Of a stretch of DNA of 64,000 nucleotides, positions 54,410 to 64,000 are shown one piece after another. The notes below the pieces were generated by a model, which saw only the letters and a program-made list of their open reading frames with translations, was not told where the DNA came from and made no database searches. The first letter of the stretch is position 1; every line of letters begins with the position of its first letter. Made by a program: the position numbers and the translations under genes. This stretch comes from Acanthococcus lagerstroemiae (lineage: Eukaryota > Arthropoda > Insecta > Hemiptera > Eriococcidae), in contig CM063106.1 of NCBI GenBank assembly GCA_031841125.1, forward strand, positions 71,412,101 to 71,476,100. The letters are read 5' to 3'.

Positions 54410-54765
54410 CAGGGTATCTACTGTTCATCAAAAGTCATCTATTTTGAAAAGAGGTCATCTAAGTCATCTAAAGTCATATCTTTTCGCTGTAGGTTATCTA
54501 AGAATTTTTTTTTTGTCAAATAGTTGGAAAAAACTCATTGCACAGAGTAAATAGAGAGTGAAATGTGTCTCACACAGGCTATTTTTGCGTTTGCCATTTG
54601 TATACACTGGTTACGTTCGACGCTACGCCAACAGACTTCAGTTCACAAGTAAATGCAGTTTAGCTCAAAAATAACTAAAAAAATTTTTTGAGGCTATTAA
54701 AAATTGGATAAAGGTCATCTAAAGTTTTTTTTTTCTTCTACTTATCAGTTCTTGTAAACACCCTG
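54410..54765. mobile_element. 356-bp CAGGGTRT-ended element
   Basis: Left end CAGGGTATCTACTGTTCATC, right end on minus CAGGGTGTTTACAAGAACTG. TAGAT flanks both ends (54405-54409 and 54766-54770). It contains repeated AAGTCATCTAAAGTCAT motifs, shared with the end at 20833. CAGGG ends suggest hAT, but a 5-bp duplication does not fit that, so the superfamily stays open. Confidence 0.6.
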
Positions 54766-54774
54766 TAGATAGAG

Positions 54775-55270
54775 GCAGTTATGTACCAAGGTGATGAGAT
54801 GCGAGTGGGACAAACCATAAATTGCCCGCGTAGCGAGCACAAAATTTTGGACTCCGTTTGAAATACTTTGAAATTAAATTAATTTTTTTAGTTTTCGAGA
54901 AAATAGACTAGCGATAATCAACAAACCAGGGCCGTATTTAGGGGATGCCCCCTGGCTTAGGATCCCCCCCCCCCCACAAGCACAGGCTTGCCCTAGGTAT
55001 ACAAGAACACTAAAATCGATGAATTCTTGACGTATTGGCAAGATGTGCAAATTTATGACTGACTGAGATTTTTTCAGCTTGTTGCCGCAAAATTTGGGAA
55101 AATTAAGGTCTCTACAATTCTGGATCGGGTCTCCAAATCCTAAACCATTAAACGAACAAGCAATCTGTTTGCAAATTAACAGACCACCAGGCAGCCAACA
55201 GAGAAGTAGGCAACAAGCTGGCAATAAACCTGACATGTGGATGGATAAATAAGCAGGCAGACAGAAACAA
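54775..55270. other. unassigned DNA with C12 run
   Basis: Run of C at about 54964-54975. An open frame of 169 codons on minus (54874-55383) crosses the run and the next SINE; it has no recognised domain. Confidence 0.35.
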
Positions 55271-55272
55271 AC

Positions 55273-55561
55273 ACCTTCTTCTTCTTCTTCAGGTGCTGTA
55301 TCTCTTGAACGTTGGCCATCGCTGTTTCTGACGACTTCAAAGGGTGTGTTGACGCGTTTCTTACTAATTGTTTTCACTAGCACTATAAAGTGTATGCAGA
55401 CGCCGATTTCTTTCTAATTGTGTTAACACACTGAGTCAGTGTATTGCATTTTCGACAGAACTTTCTGATCTGGGGACACGCTATCTGATCTGTCTCTATG
55501 TTTGCTGAACGGCGAGAGGTCGCAATCTTCACTACTTCGACGTTGGTGGCTAGATTTGCGA
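55273..55561 (-). mobile_element. SINE family 2, diverged copy d
   Basis: CTTCTTCAGGTGCTGTATCT with TTGGCCATCGCTGTTTCTGA at the low end, TTCTGATCTGGGGACACGCT inside and CGACGTTGGTGGCTAG at the high end match the same landmarks in copies a and c, in order. The B box has decayed. Confidence 0.6.
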
Positions 55562-56755
55562 GTGCGAGATATCCAAAGCCTCGGGTTGTAACTGATCAGA
55601 TGCAAATTGCAAGCACGCAAACAACCGACATACACTGCATAGAAGATTAACAGACTAAACAAAACACATTCGGACGAATAGTTTAACCGGAATTTGAACC
55701 ATAACACATTGAGAAATTCTTAATGCCAATTTTGGAATAGGCAACGAGAAAAAAGCTTATTCCTAATTCGTTGGGCAGTGGAAATCTTTCCTTCGCTCTA
55801 GGCGCAGACGTGGTCTAAGAATTTTCCCACCTGAAGATGCTATGTCACAAGAAGTTTCGCTCAACTGGTGCTGAATCACCTCATGATTTCACTCGTGTCC
55901 GAAGCACCGTGACCATCTTGGTATTCGACGCGCGTACCCGAGTCGCTCGTATACTCAAAACTCGTCGCACCGACGAAAATATTTCGCGTTATAAAAACTA
56001 TTTCGCGTGAAACACGATTCCGATCTACGTCGTGGCACCGATTCGATCCTAGCTTTCCTGCGGTTTCCTTAACCCAGTTCCCTTTTGCGATCTACAAACA
56101 AGAACGCTCGCGGAAACGAAACACTTAAAGCTCGCGTTTAATTAATACCACGTTGGACAAGTTTCTATTAAACCGAGGGGCAGTGGACTCTAGGGAGTAG
56201 CGCGTTTGCCGTGAATCTGGAGCGAAAATTCTGAAGAATAGTTAATTCTGAAACAGCGTGTATGTGTACGGCAGCGCGAATGACCTGCCGGTTACGAATG
56301 AGTGCAATCCATCGAGGAGTGCGCATACGGATTTATTTGATTGATGTCCGGCTTGAATAGCAGAATTACGAGGTACAAGACCGGTGTTAGAACACGCCGT
56401 CTTAGACTTGGAAAATTTATGAGTTGGAGACTGAAGACTAGATGTTACGGAGCTCTAAGATACTGTTCTTGCTGAAGAGACTGCTGCATGGTAGGCAGCA
56501 TAGAGCACGGCTAGAGATAGATACGAGTATAAACATTAGCGCAAATGTGGATGCTTGAGGAACTCATCCCCCTCCCCTTTCTGAAAAATGGAGATTGGAA
56601 AATTACACGAGCGAAAAAAATTTCAGCATTACTTTGATACCCAACCCCACCACAGGTTGACTGCACTTATGGAGTGCTACTCGTTGTAGGTTTTCCGAAA
56701 TATTTGAACCATTTTTTCAAAGATGTCCGCAATGTTGTAGGCTAGTAACTGACAA
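55562..56755. other. unassigned, CpG-rich at 55900-56350
   Basis: The CG-rich part is single-copy in this window and could be old conserved or regulatory sequence, but no signal decides this. Confidence 0.35.
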
Positions 56756-56759
56756 CCAT

Positions 56760-57652
56760 CTAGGTGGGTTTAGAACTATTTGAGACTATTTATTATTCGT
56801 AAATTGCGTTACTGTTTTGGAATCTTTTAGATTCGTTTCAGCTTTTTTGACATCCGTCTGGAAGGGTTTAGAACTCTTTAGGCCTTTCAATATTTGTTTA
56901 AAACTCTTCAAGACTTCTGAAGGTGTTCTTATAATTTCTAAGGGTCTTCGAGATTCGTTTCAAGATTCCCGGCCGGCTTCATTGAGATTTTTAAAGACTA
57001 TTCTCGGCATTATTAGGACTGTTCGAGACTCTTTCGTACTTAATCAAGGTCTTTTGAAAATCATTCAGACGGGTTTAAGATCCTTCGAGAATTATTAAGA
57101 TTTTTCCGATCTTGCTTTAGATTTTCCAAAATTTCTTTAGGACTCTCATAAACATGACTGAAACTTTATGAAACTATTCTGCGCTTCTTTGGGACTTTTG
57201 AAACTTCACCAGCCTTGTTAAATGCTTATAGAGGCGGATTCGAAATGATTTGAGACTTCTCAAGTTCATTCTGACTTGTGTGTTTTAGTGTCCTAGGTCT
57301 ATTAGAGTCAGATATTTATAAATATATAAAAATATACCACTCCCCAGAACCTGGCAAATAGTTGAAAATTCCAATTTTACGATTCTTCTAGCGTGTCTTA
57401 AGGTGTTTCTTAAAAGTCTAGAAGAGTCTGGAAAAACTGTAAAGTGCGTACAGTAATTATCTTAAATCCGAAAAAGTCTTAGAGATAGCCTTGAACAATT
57501 CTGAAAGGGCCTTGATAAGTAAAACAGTCTGAAAGAATTTCAAGGAAGTGTGAGGGATATATATTCCGTCCTTCCACCCTCTCCTCTGGAAAAAAGTTGA
57601 AAATATACATTTTACTGCTCATCTTAACGAATCCTGAAGTGTCTTATAAAAT
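56760..57652. repeat. AGTCTT satellite, best-preserved array
   Basis: Two orientations are present: AAGACT to about 57300 and AGTCTT after. GTTGAAAATTCCAATTTTAC at 57361 and GTTGAAAATATACATTTTAC at 57597 mark units about 236 bp apart. 56845-56975 is an inverted copy of 16100-16250. Confidence 0.72.
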
Positions 57653-58312
57653 GGAGTGCAGTATAATATGCAAAAAATAGACCCAAATATGGGTAAAATA
57701 TCCGACATTTTTTACCCCAAATATGGCCAAAATAAGCGTTTTTCTCATAAGTATGTAAAATCACTCATAAATATGTAAAATCAATATGAGCATCATTTTA
57801 CAGCTTTTTGAAAGCTCCATTCATAATTATTGTTGTTCAAATTTTATTTTAAACTGAAACACCTGAAAAAACTGATTAAAACTGAAGTATTAAGAACAAA
57901 AAAAAAAGAGACAATCATCTCGAAAAACCTTTACCTTTAATGTGCTCTTTTCAGCTTTTTATTACGGAAGATAATGCTCAACCTGGCATTTCAGTATTTC
58001 CAAACCGCCAAAAAAAAATTTGCTAAAGAAATTTTTTTTCAACTTTTTTTTCTCTTCCCAACGTGAGTCGATTTTTTTTTTTACAATAATGAAACGTACA
58101 CCTATGTATTTTGGACAGTTTTTGTAAATTTGGCAAAATATATAAAAATATGTTTGAAAAAAACGTGAAAAAGACACGAAATATGTAAGATATGCCAAAT
58201 GAATCGAATTCAAAATGCAGGGATTTCTCTGAAACGTAAATATTTTTCATCTTTTTTGGGATTAGTGATGACCTAGAAAATATGCATTTGGATATTATGC
58301 TGCACTTTACTC
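57653..58312. mobile_element. 660-bp inverted-repeat element inserted in satellite
   Basis: The ends pair as GTGCAGTATAATATGCAA and GTGCAGCATAATATCCAA. ATAAAA lies on both sides (57647-57652 and 58313-58318), a likely target duplication. The satellite continues on the far side. No coding capacity; long T and A runs inside. Confidence 0.72.
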
Positions 58313-58640
58313 ATAAAAGTTTGAAAAAAATCTTAAAAAGTCCTTTGAAAACGTTTTGAAAGTGGCCTTGAAGAATTCTGAAGGAGACTCGAAGAATAAA
58401 ATACATCTGAAAGAATTTTAAACACTTACATATATCTCCCCCCCCCCTCCTAAGGAAAAATTACAAATTACATAAATATTTTATTGCTCATCTGACTGTG
58501 TCTTAAGAGTCTAATAGAAGTCTGTAAGAGTCTTAAAAATGTGTTTCTAGAGTCAGCAATAATAATCTTAAACAAATCCGAAAAAGTTTCTTCAGGGAGA
58601 CTCTTGTCTAGTAAAATACGTTTGAAATTTTTTTTTTAAG
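58313..58640. repeat. AGTCTT satellite, continuation
   Basis: Resumes the array after the inserted element, including ATTTTATTGCTCATCTGACT near 58480 and AATAATCTTAAACAAATCCG near 58570, both matching units at 57.4-57.6 kb. C10 run near 58439. Confidence 0.65.
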
Positions 58641-58854
58641 TATGGCGATAAATCCCTCCTTCCTCCAAGCTGGGATAAAAAGTTGAAAGGTACCAATTTT
58701 TTCGTTTCTAAAAGTTAACTAGAAAATTTTCACTCGCTCCGCTGTTAATTATCATCTTGACTGAAAGTTTTTTGTTTTTTTTTTTAAATTTATAAAGTTA
58801 TAAGCTACCCCCATCTCCTCGCTACTACCCAGAGCTATTTAGTTTTTTCAGCTT
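58641..58854. other. unassigned DNA
   Basis: AT-rich, no assignment. Confidence 0.4.
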
Positions 58855-59395
58855 TTCAAGTCGAAGCTAGTAGCAGTACTGAACTAATTATTCCACTTGA
58901 CGGACAGGTTATGTCCTAGAAAAATGGAGTTCGATTTGATTAAGTTAATGGATTCCCCATTTTATGAGAACATAATATTTTGACTTTTGACTCCCAATTA
59001 TCGACAAAGGACACAAAAATGAAACTACTTTTCGTATCCAAACTCTCATACGGAAAACTTAAAAATGTCCGCAGCTTTTATGCTGGGTCAATAAAATTTC
59101 ACCATCTGTTATTACTTTTCAGAAGACAGTTGAAAATTGTAGAAAATGTTTTAAGAAAATAGTAAATTTTAATTTTCAAACTTTTTTTTTGGGAGGGGGG
59201 CGAAGGTAGAAATTAGAAGGGGGGGAGGGTAAAGAAAGGGAAAATGAGAATAATCGTAACCATGATGAAGAATGTTATTTTCTCAACTTTCTCCCGTGGA
59301 GAGGGAGTGGGAGATTAGTCTGCGATTGGTACAGTGATGGCGTGCAAAACTGATTTTCTTGGTGGCCTGTCTAGTCCCACTGTGCTCCTGTACTT
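58855..59395. repeat. repeat Y, copy 2
   Basis: Same order of landmarks as 51925-52345, with about 110 bp of extra purine-rich DNA at 59125-59240. Ends near TGATGGCGTGCAAAACTGA. Confidence 0.7.
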
Positions 59396-61825
59396 CAAAT
59401 ATATTTTAGGCCCCTGTAAGAGCACGAGGTCCAGCTGTGGCTTGTGCTGAATGTTCACCTCGCACCTGCTCTGCTACTCTTAGTGGGATATGGAATGCTC
59501 AATCCCTCGGGACATTTTTCGAATCAGGTACGACGGTCGCACTGACCTTTCTGACTTTTTTAAAAGGCGGTCAAACTAAAAAGAAGTAATTCGATAAAGC
59601 ATGCAACATAATATTACAGTACTTGAACTACCGAGATAATAACTAGATCTTTGCGAGACTTCATCTACGAGAAGTGTTGCACGAGAAGCTCGTAATACCC
59701 TCCCCCTCCTGTGGAACTACTTCAGATTTCAAGAAAAACTACTAAAAATACGTAAATTAAAAACTCTTTAAAATTGGAAAATTTAGAGAGATCGCTTTCG
59801 AATCGCGTTGATTTTCAGAACGCACGAAACACAAAACCCGTGGCTAGTTCTGAAACTTTTCTGTCTAGGATTGATTTTCTGCTAGCGGTGTCTGTTGCTT
59901 CATCAGTTGCTTTGGTGGTTGATTTGATCTTCGTTAAGGATTTCAGGTATATTAGCTGGAGATCGTGGTAATCAAATAAATACGTAATCAATAGCGGGTA
60001 TTGGGTATGCTCTACAATGGAGAAGAAAAATGTTTGACTCGTGTAGGGAGTAAGCAATTTTAATTTTATCCCTTAAACGGTGGTCAACAACTATTCTTTT
60101 AGGGGAAGGTGGAGTGGCGTTGTAAGGCAGTATACTGTAACATGGGAGCCCCTTTCGGAGGGAGTCTTTTTTGCTACCTTCTAAAAACGGAAGCACGCTT
60201 CTGGGGCTACTTGAATAAGTGCTTTCTTAGATTATAAACTACATTTTGAGCTCACATCTCGCGCTCGACAGTCTCATCTTAAGGCATCGGAATTTTAAAC
60301 TCTTCAAACTTAGACTCAATTCTCTGATCACCTGACGATTAAAACTCGTGCTTATTTTATTACGCGAAAACACACATTGATTCGGTCACGTACCGCGTAT
60401 GTTTCAGTATATTATGTATTCACTTACGCATCAACACGGTCATCAATTCTATGAAAGGATTTCAGACAATGATAAATAAGTTGCATTATGCTACAGGCTA
60501 CTGCTTCTCGGCGGCTATCAACATTCGCGACTCGCTGTTTGCTATATGATATTTCTAAGTACACACGGATCATTGTTCATCTGATGTGAAACACCAAGGT
60601 TGAAGATTTTCTCGGCGAAGCCATCCGCTCACGCCGATGACATCGAGTACAATAAAATTATAAATCAAATGGATATTCGCGAGCAAGCATAGTTTAGATT
60701 CGTGCAATACTCAGTGTGAGTGCGGCAGTACGTGCTTTCGATTTTTGGGTGTCGATGATATCGACGGAGTTGGACTTGGAAACGCTGGTCGAATACAGAT
60801 TGTGCACAACCGGTTGAAATTACCGTGGAAGCGTGTGACCAGTTGCGGCGCCTACGTTGATAATGTATAAAATAATGATAATAAATTATAAGTAGTTCTA
60901 AGGATTGTGGGTTAGGCCTACTAGGGATATCATACTAAAAACGAGCTGAGCACTTACCTCTCGGGTGGTTTGGAAACCACTACTATCGTAAATTTATTTT
61001 GAATTCTTTTCTTAGTATGATGCTTTGTTCAGTACGTGATGTCATAATACCGGTGGTTAAGTCAGGGGGTGAAGCCCCCTTAATTCCTAGTATTTAAATT
61101 AGAACAGATAAACGTTACCTATTTTTACTGGGTAGTGAAGGGGGGGGGGAGTTAAATAGGTCCCTGGAAGGTCCCCGCTCCCCGTATGCTCTGAACCATA
61201 AGTGAAGTTAGCGTTTGCGAGTATTTAATAAGAACTACCTATTGCTATCTAAATCAGTGATGATCTTGATGAAATATTCAGTTACTAGGTCTAGTTGGCT
61301 TGGTGGTTTTACTGGTTCGTTGAGTTTAAATTATCAGGCTGTCAGTGGTGTGCATTCCAGGCAAGCAATGTAAGTGCCGCTTACCCTGAAAATTCCCGAG
61401 AAAATAAGTTTCCATGTACACAATATCAACTTCAACTTGTAACAAATGAAAGATAATGAAACATTGGGCAAAACAGCGATTGTATTGACGCTTACAACGC
61501 TTACGCTTAAGTATACCTGTAATAAATTCACGGGAGATGTACGCTGTTCAGTGTTCGGCAATTCTTGTACATGTATTCGTATAGGCCCGTGAAGTATGCG
61601 TCAGATCTAACGCTTCTTTTCCATACTGCACGTAACATTACGCGACTTACGCTCCGCCACCGTGTTAATTACCAACACAAAAATACACTAGCATGTTCAA
61701 CGCAACGAAACCTGTGCGTTTGCCGCTTCTGACTTGGCTTGGCTACACACAAACGTCGAAGTTGATAGTGAAACGTGATTATCATTTACTAGTTAACGGG
61801 TACGTATGCTTCGTGTTTTTTTGTC
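59396..61825. other. unassigned DNA
   Basis: About 2.4 kb without an assignable gene or element. 60480-60860 is relatively CG-rich and single-copy. G10-11 run near 61140. Confidence 0.45.
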
Positions 61826-61828
61826 CAC

Positions 61829-62075
61829 AAAATGCGTACTCGAGATCTTATTGAAAACCCGTTTTCGCGACTTACTCTTAACGAACAATTAGAAATTATT
61901 AACGGTGGTAGGCCGAAACCAGAATTACCGTATTTCAAAACCGAGTAAAAGAAAGATGGTTCGATTTTTACTAGACATTTCCACGTATCGCAATATGAAA
62001 ACATTTTGTGGTTTATCAGTTGTGAAGGTGGTGGAAAACTGTTTCGTTGGTCATGTCTATTCAGAGACGTACTGA
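61829..62075 (+). pseudogene. hAT/ZMYM-type protein relic, TTF-type zinc finger region
   Basis: From 61832 the frame reads MRTRDLIENPFSRLTLNEQL, EIINGGRPKPELPYFKTE, an in-frame TAA at 61946-61948, then KKDGSIFTRHFHVSQYENIL and WFISCEGGGKLFRWSCLF. This follows the N-terminal region of hAT-derived proteins annotated as zinc finger MYM-type 1-like: an 'LSxEEKLKIxxxGRPxPxL' block, a 'YTRxFxxxxYxxxxWL' block and the first cysteines of the TTF-type finger. Only the first finger cysteines are left before the frame ends in a G-run at 62080. The transposase core is missing. The match is from memory of the family pattern. Confidence 0.65.
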
Positions 62076-62084
62076 TGGGGGGGG

Positions 62085-62710
62085 GGACAACTCCCTCCCC
62101 CCCCCGTTAGAATTTTTCACTCAGCATTTGGGAAAATTTACAATTTCAATCAGGCGGAGTTGGGTGGGAAAACAAGTCAAAAGTTTTCTTCGCTGTGATG
62201 TTCGGGAATTTCGAGTTGAGTCAGTTGGAGAAATCCAACAAGTCAAAAGGTTTTTTTTTTTTTTGATACTTGGTAATTTTGAGTCGATTCAGCTGAGACT
62301 TTCACAATTTTTGCCCCTCCCCCAGAAAAACTCTTCAGTGGTACGTCCCTGTGTCTATTATTCGTTGCAGAAAAGAATAAATGCCTACGGAATGACCCTA
62401 CACAGGGATACAGCAATTTGAATAATTTCATCAATGCCGTTTTGTAGCAGAATAGTAGCATGTTTCATAGTTTTTTCTGATTTTTACTCATCTCCTTCGC
62501 TTATCGCTTACCTCCTAAGAAAAATCACCGCACGCCACTGCAGGCTATGTACTCTCAGTATTGCTCCTAACTGGTTGAAGGGATGTGTTTGACACAGGTA
62601 GCCTTGCTGTTGATATCAAGCACAATGGGTAAATGATCTGGTGATAAGTCGACTCTGCAGGTTATATCAAAGTACTGTGAACTTATTCACCGCGTAGGAA
62701 GTTCAAGTAT
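62085..62710. other. unassigned DNA
   Basis: Starts with G10 and C10 runs (62079-62106). No gene assigned. Confidence 0.4.
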
Positions 62711-62711
62711 T

Positions 62712-63448
62712 CGAGGAATGTTCAAAAAGTAAGGTAACAAGGGCTACGACAAAATAACTATAAATCATAAAACATTTATTTTACAAAATTTGAAAAGATA
62801 CAACCTTAAACTACTCCTCTTTGTAGTTACCTTCCCAGTTGAGGCATTTGTCTCGTTAATCTACCAACTTACCAATGCTTTCCCTGTAGAATTCGCCCTC
62901 CAACAAATCAAACCAATTTATAATTGTTTTTTGCAGCTCGTCGTTGTTTTTAAAACGAGTTCCACCCAGGTATTTGTTTGAATACGAAAATAAATGATAA
63001 TCGGGGGGGGGGGTGCTAAGTCGGGAGAGTGGGCTGAGTGCGGTCAAGCATCCCCTTGTACGACTTCAACAAAGCAGTAGTGACACGAGAGGTGTGTGGT
63101 TGTGTGTTGTCTTGCAAAATGCAAACGCCTCGAGTTAACAATCTGGGTCTGTGAATCTTAGTTCTTTTATGTAGACAGTTCAGCTGGTCGGAGGGTATAT
63201 CTGAGTTCACTGTTGTACCATTAGGAGAAAATTAACCAAGATCAAAAGAATTCCATAAGCATCCCAGAACACGCATGCCATTATCATGTTTGCGGCACAG
63301 GAAACTACCTACACGAATAATAAATGGAGGGAAAGTGTGTTGTCCTTACGTAAAAAGAATATAAAATCGTGCTATGTTGCCAGATTTACAATCCCTTCCC
63401 TGGTTTTGACACAACCAGCCTTGTTACCTTACTTTTTGAATGCCCTTT
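62712..63448 (-). pseudogene. mariner element, internally deleted and frameshifted
   Basis: The ends pair: TTCAAAAAGTAAGGTAACAA at 62721 and the same sequence on minus at the right end. On minus the transposase keeps GVCILQDNTQPHTSRVTTAL near 63110 (second catalytic Asp in LxDNxxPH), then the region of the third Asp (SPDLA, then DYHLFSYSNKYLGGTRF), then INWFDLLEGEFYRESIGKLV and the C-terminus. An 11-base C run on minus (63003-63013 on plus) sits in the third-Asp block and shifts the frame. At about 735 bp the element is just over half the usual 1.3 kb: the helix-turn-helix domain and first catalytic Asp are missing. Confidence 0.88.
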
Positions 63449-63884
63449 GTAAGTTGGTTTGAATCATTGGACGGCAAATTCTACAGGAAAGGGATTTATA
63501 AGTTAGTAAACCGATGGGATAAATACCTTAATCGAAAAGATAACTACGTTGAAAAGTAGTTTAAGGTTAATTCTGTAAGTAGGGTGTGCCAATTCACAAT
63601 TTCTTTCTTCTGTAGTCCAGAGCGTTTTCGGCTGTTATGCCATCTTCAGTGGATTAAGAGGGTAATCCACTGAAGATGGCATAATCCCCGAAAGCGCTCT
63701 GGACTACAGAAGGAAGAAATTGTGAATTGGCACAGCCTACATACAGAATTTACCAAGTTCACTCTCACTCCAACATGGACACTTAGTTTAACGTTGTATA
63801 TTTTCAAATTTTGTGAAATAAAATGCTTACGATTTATAGTTATTTCGTCATAGCCTTTGTCACCTTACTTTTTGAACGCCCTCG
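63449..63884 (+). pseudogene. second mariner copy, 3' end
   Basis: The plus frame reads WFESLDGKFYRKGIYKLVNR, WDKYLNRKDNYVEK and a stop: the transposase C-terminus. It is followed, after an inserted hairpin, by the 3' untranslated region and the terminal repeat CTTACTTTTTGAACGCCCTC ending at 63884, then TA. It is a close relative of the copy at 62712-63448, in the opposite orientation and directly abutting it. Confidence 0.85.
63569..63783. mobile_element. hairpin insertion inside mariner 3' region
   Basis: Arms at about 63570-63656 and 63663-63752 pair almost perfectly around a 6-bp loop; arm sequence includes GTCCAGAGCG and CCATCTTCAGTGGATTA. The insertion is flanked by TAGTTTAAGGTT (63557-63568) and TAGTTTAACGTT (63784-63795), 11 of 12 matching, and the first mariner copy shows the uninterrupted sequence. 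It is thus a mobile unit that made a duplication of about 12 bp. Confidence 0.85.
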
Positions 63885-64000
63885 TAGGCCTCGTATTTCA
63901 TATTACATATCAGTCCTAGTTCCTGCGCGAGGTCTAATATTCATTTCCTTATCGCGAGGCCTTATTCGGGGGCATACCTTAGCTACCCTTAACGCCGCCT

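Noticed and set aside
54874..55383. 169-codon minus-strand frame
   Set aside because: It crosses a homopolymer run and a SINE copy; no domain recognised, so it is not a credible gene.

Overview
This window reads as non-coding eukaryotic DNA, most likely from an arthropod and probably an insect. It has no operons and no long intact gene, but many broken transposon proteins. The mix points to an animal: BEL/Pao (a metazoan LTR group), jockey-like and RTE-like non-LTR elements, mariner, pogo/Tigger and hAT-like DNA transposons, and at least two tRNA-derived SINE families. The species cannot be named from the sequence. I found no host protein-coding gene I could support. The best hint of host sequence is a CpG-rich segment near 6.1-6.4 kb that ends in a good 5' splice site.

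Layout. 0-6 kb: three degraded non-LTR retrotransposons (jockey-like on minus, an RT relic on plus, RTE-like on minus) with two small palindromic insertions. 6-14 kb: mostly unassigned, with two pogo/Tigger-like elements; one (8668-10432) carries a nested 1.35 kb foldback element with an 8-bp target duplication. 14-20.5 kb: two families of degenerate tandem repeat, a possible SINE, and a frameshifted relic of an integrase-type protein with a Cys cluster. 22-26.4 kb: a mariner fragment, the end of a BEL/Pao element with part of its LTR, and a SINE. 26.47-30.29 kb: the most complete insertion, a 3.8 kb non-LTR unit on the minus strand with a perfect 13-bp target duplication and an unusual two-part body. 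30.9-33 kb: a diverged 2 kb foldback. 33.9-40 kb: a short inverted-repeat element, two SINE families and an RTE relic, some nested. 41-43.2 kb: three inverted-repeat elements, one a near-perfect 136-bp hairpin. 43.7-48 kb: minisatellites. 49.7-50.7 kb: a fairly young RT relic on plus. 51.9-55.6 kb: dispersed repeats and SINEs. 56.7-59.4 kb: satellite interrupted by a 660-bp element. 61.8-63.9 kb: a hAT/ZMYM-type relic and two mariner pieces, one split by a long hairpin insertion.

The main themes are repeated nesting with target duplications that can be read directly; a dispersed minisatellite rich in AGTCTT, with a period of about 240 bp where it is best preserved, scattered over at least twelve places; and long G or C homopolymer runs in an AT-rich background, one of which breaks a mariner transposase frame. 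No known cellular pathway is encoded. The most unusual object is the chimeric non-LTR insertion at 26470-30292.
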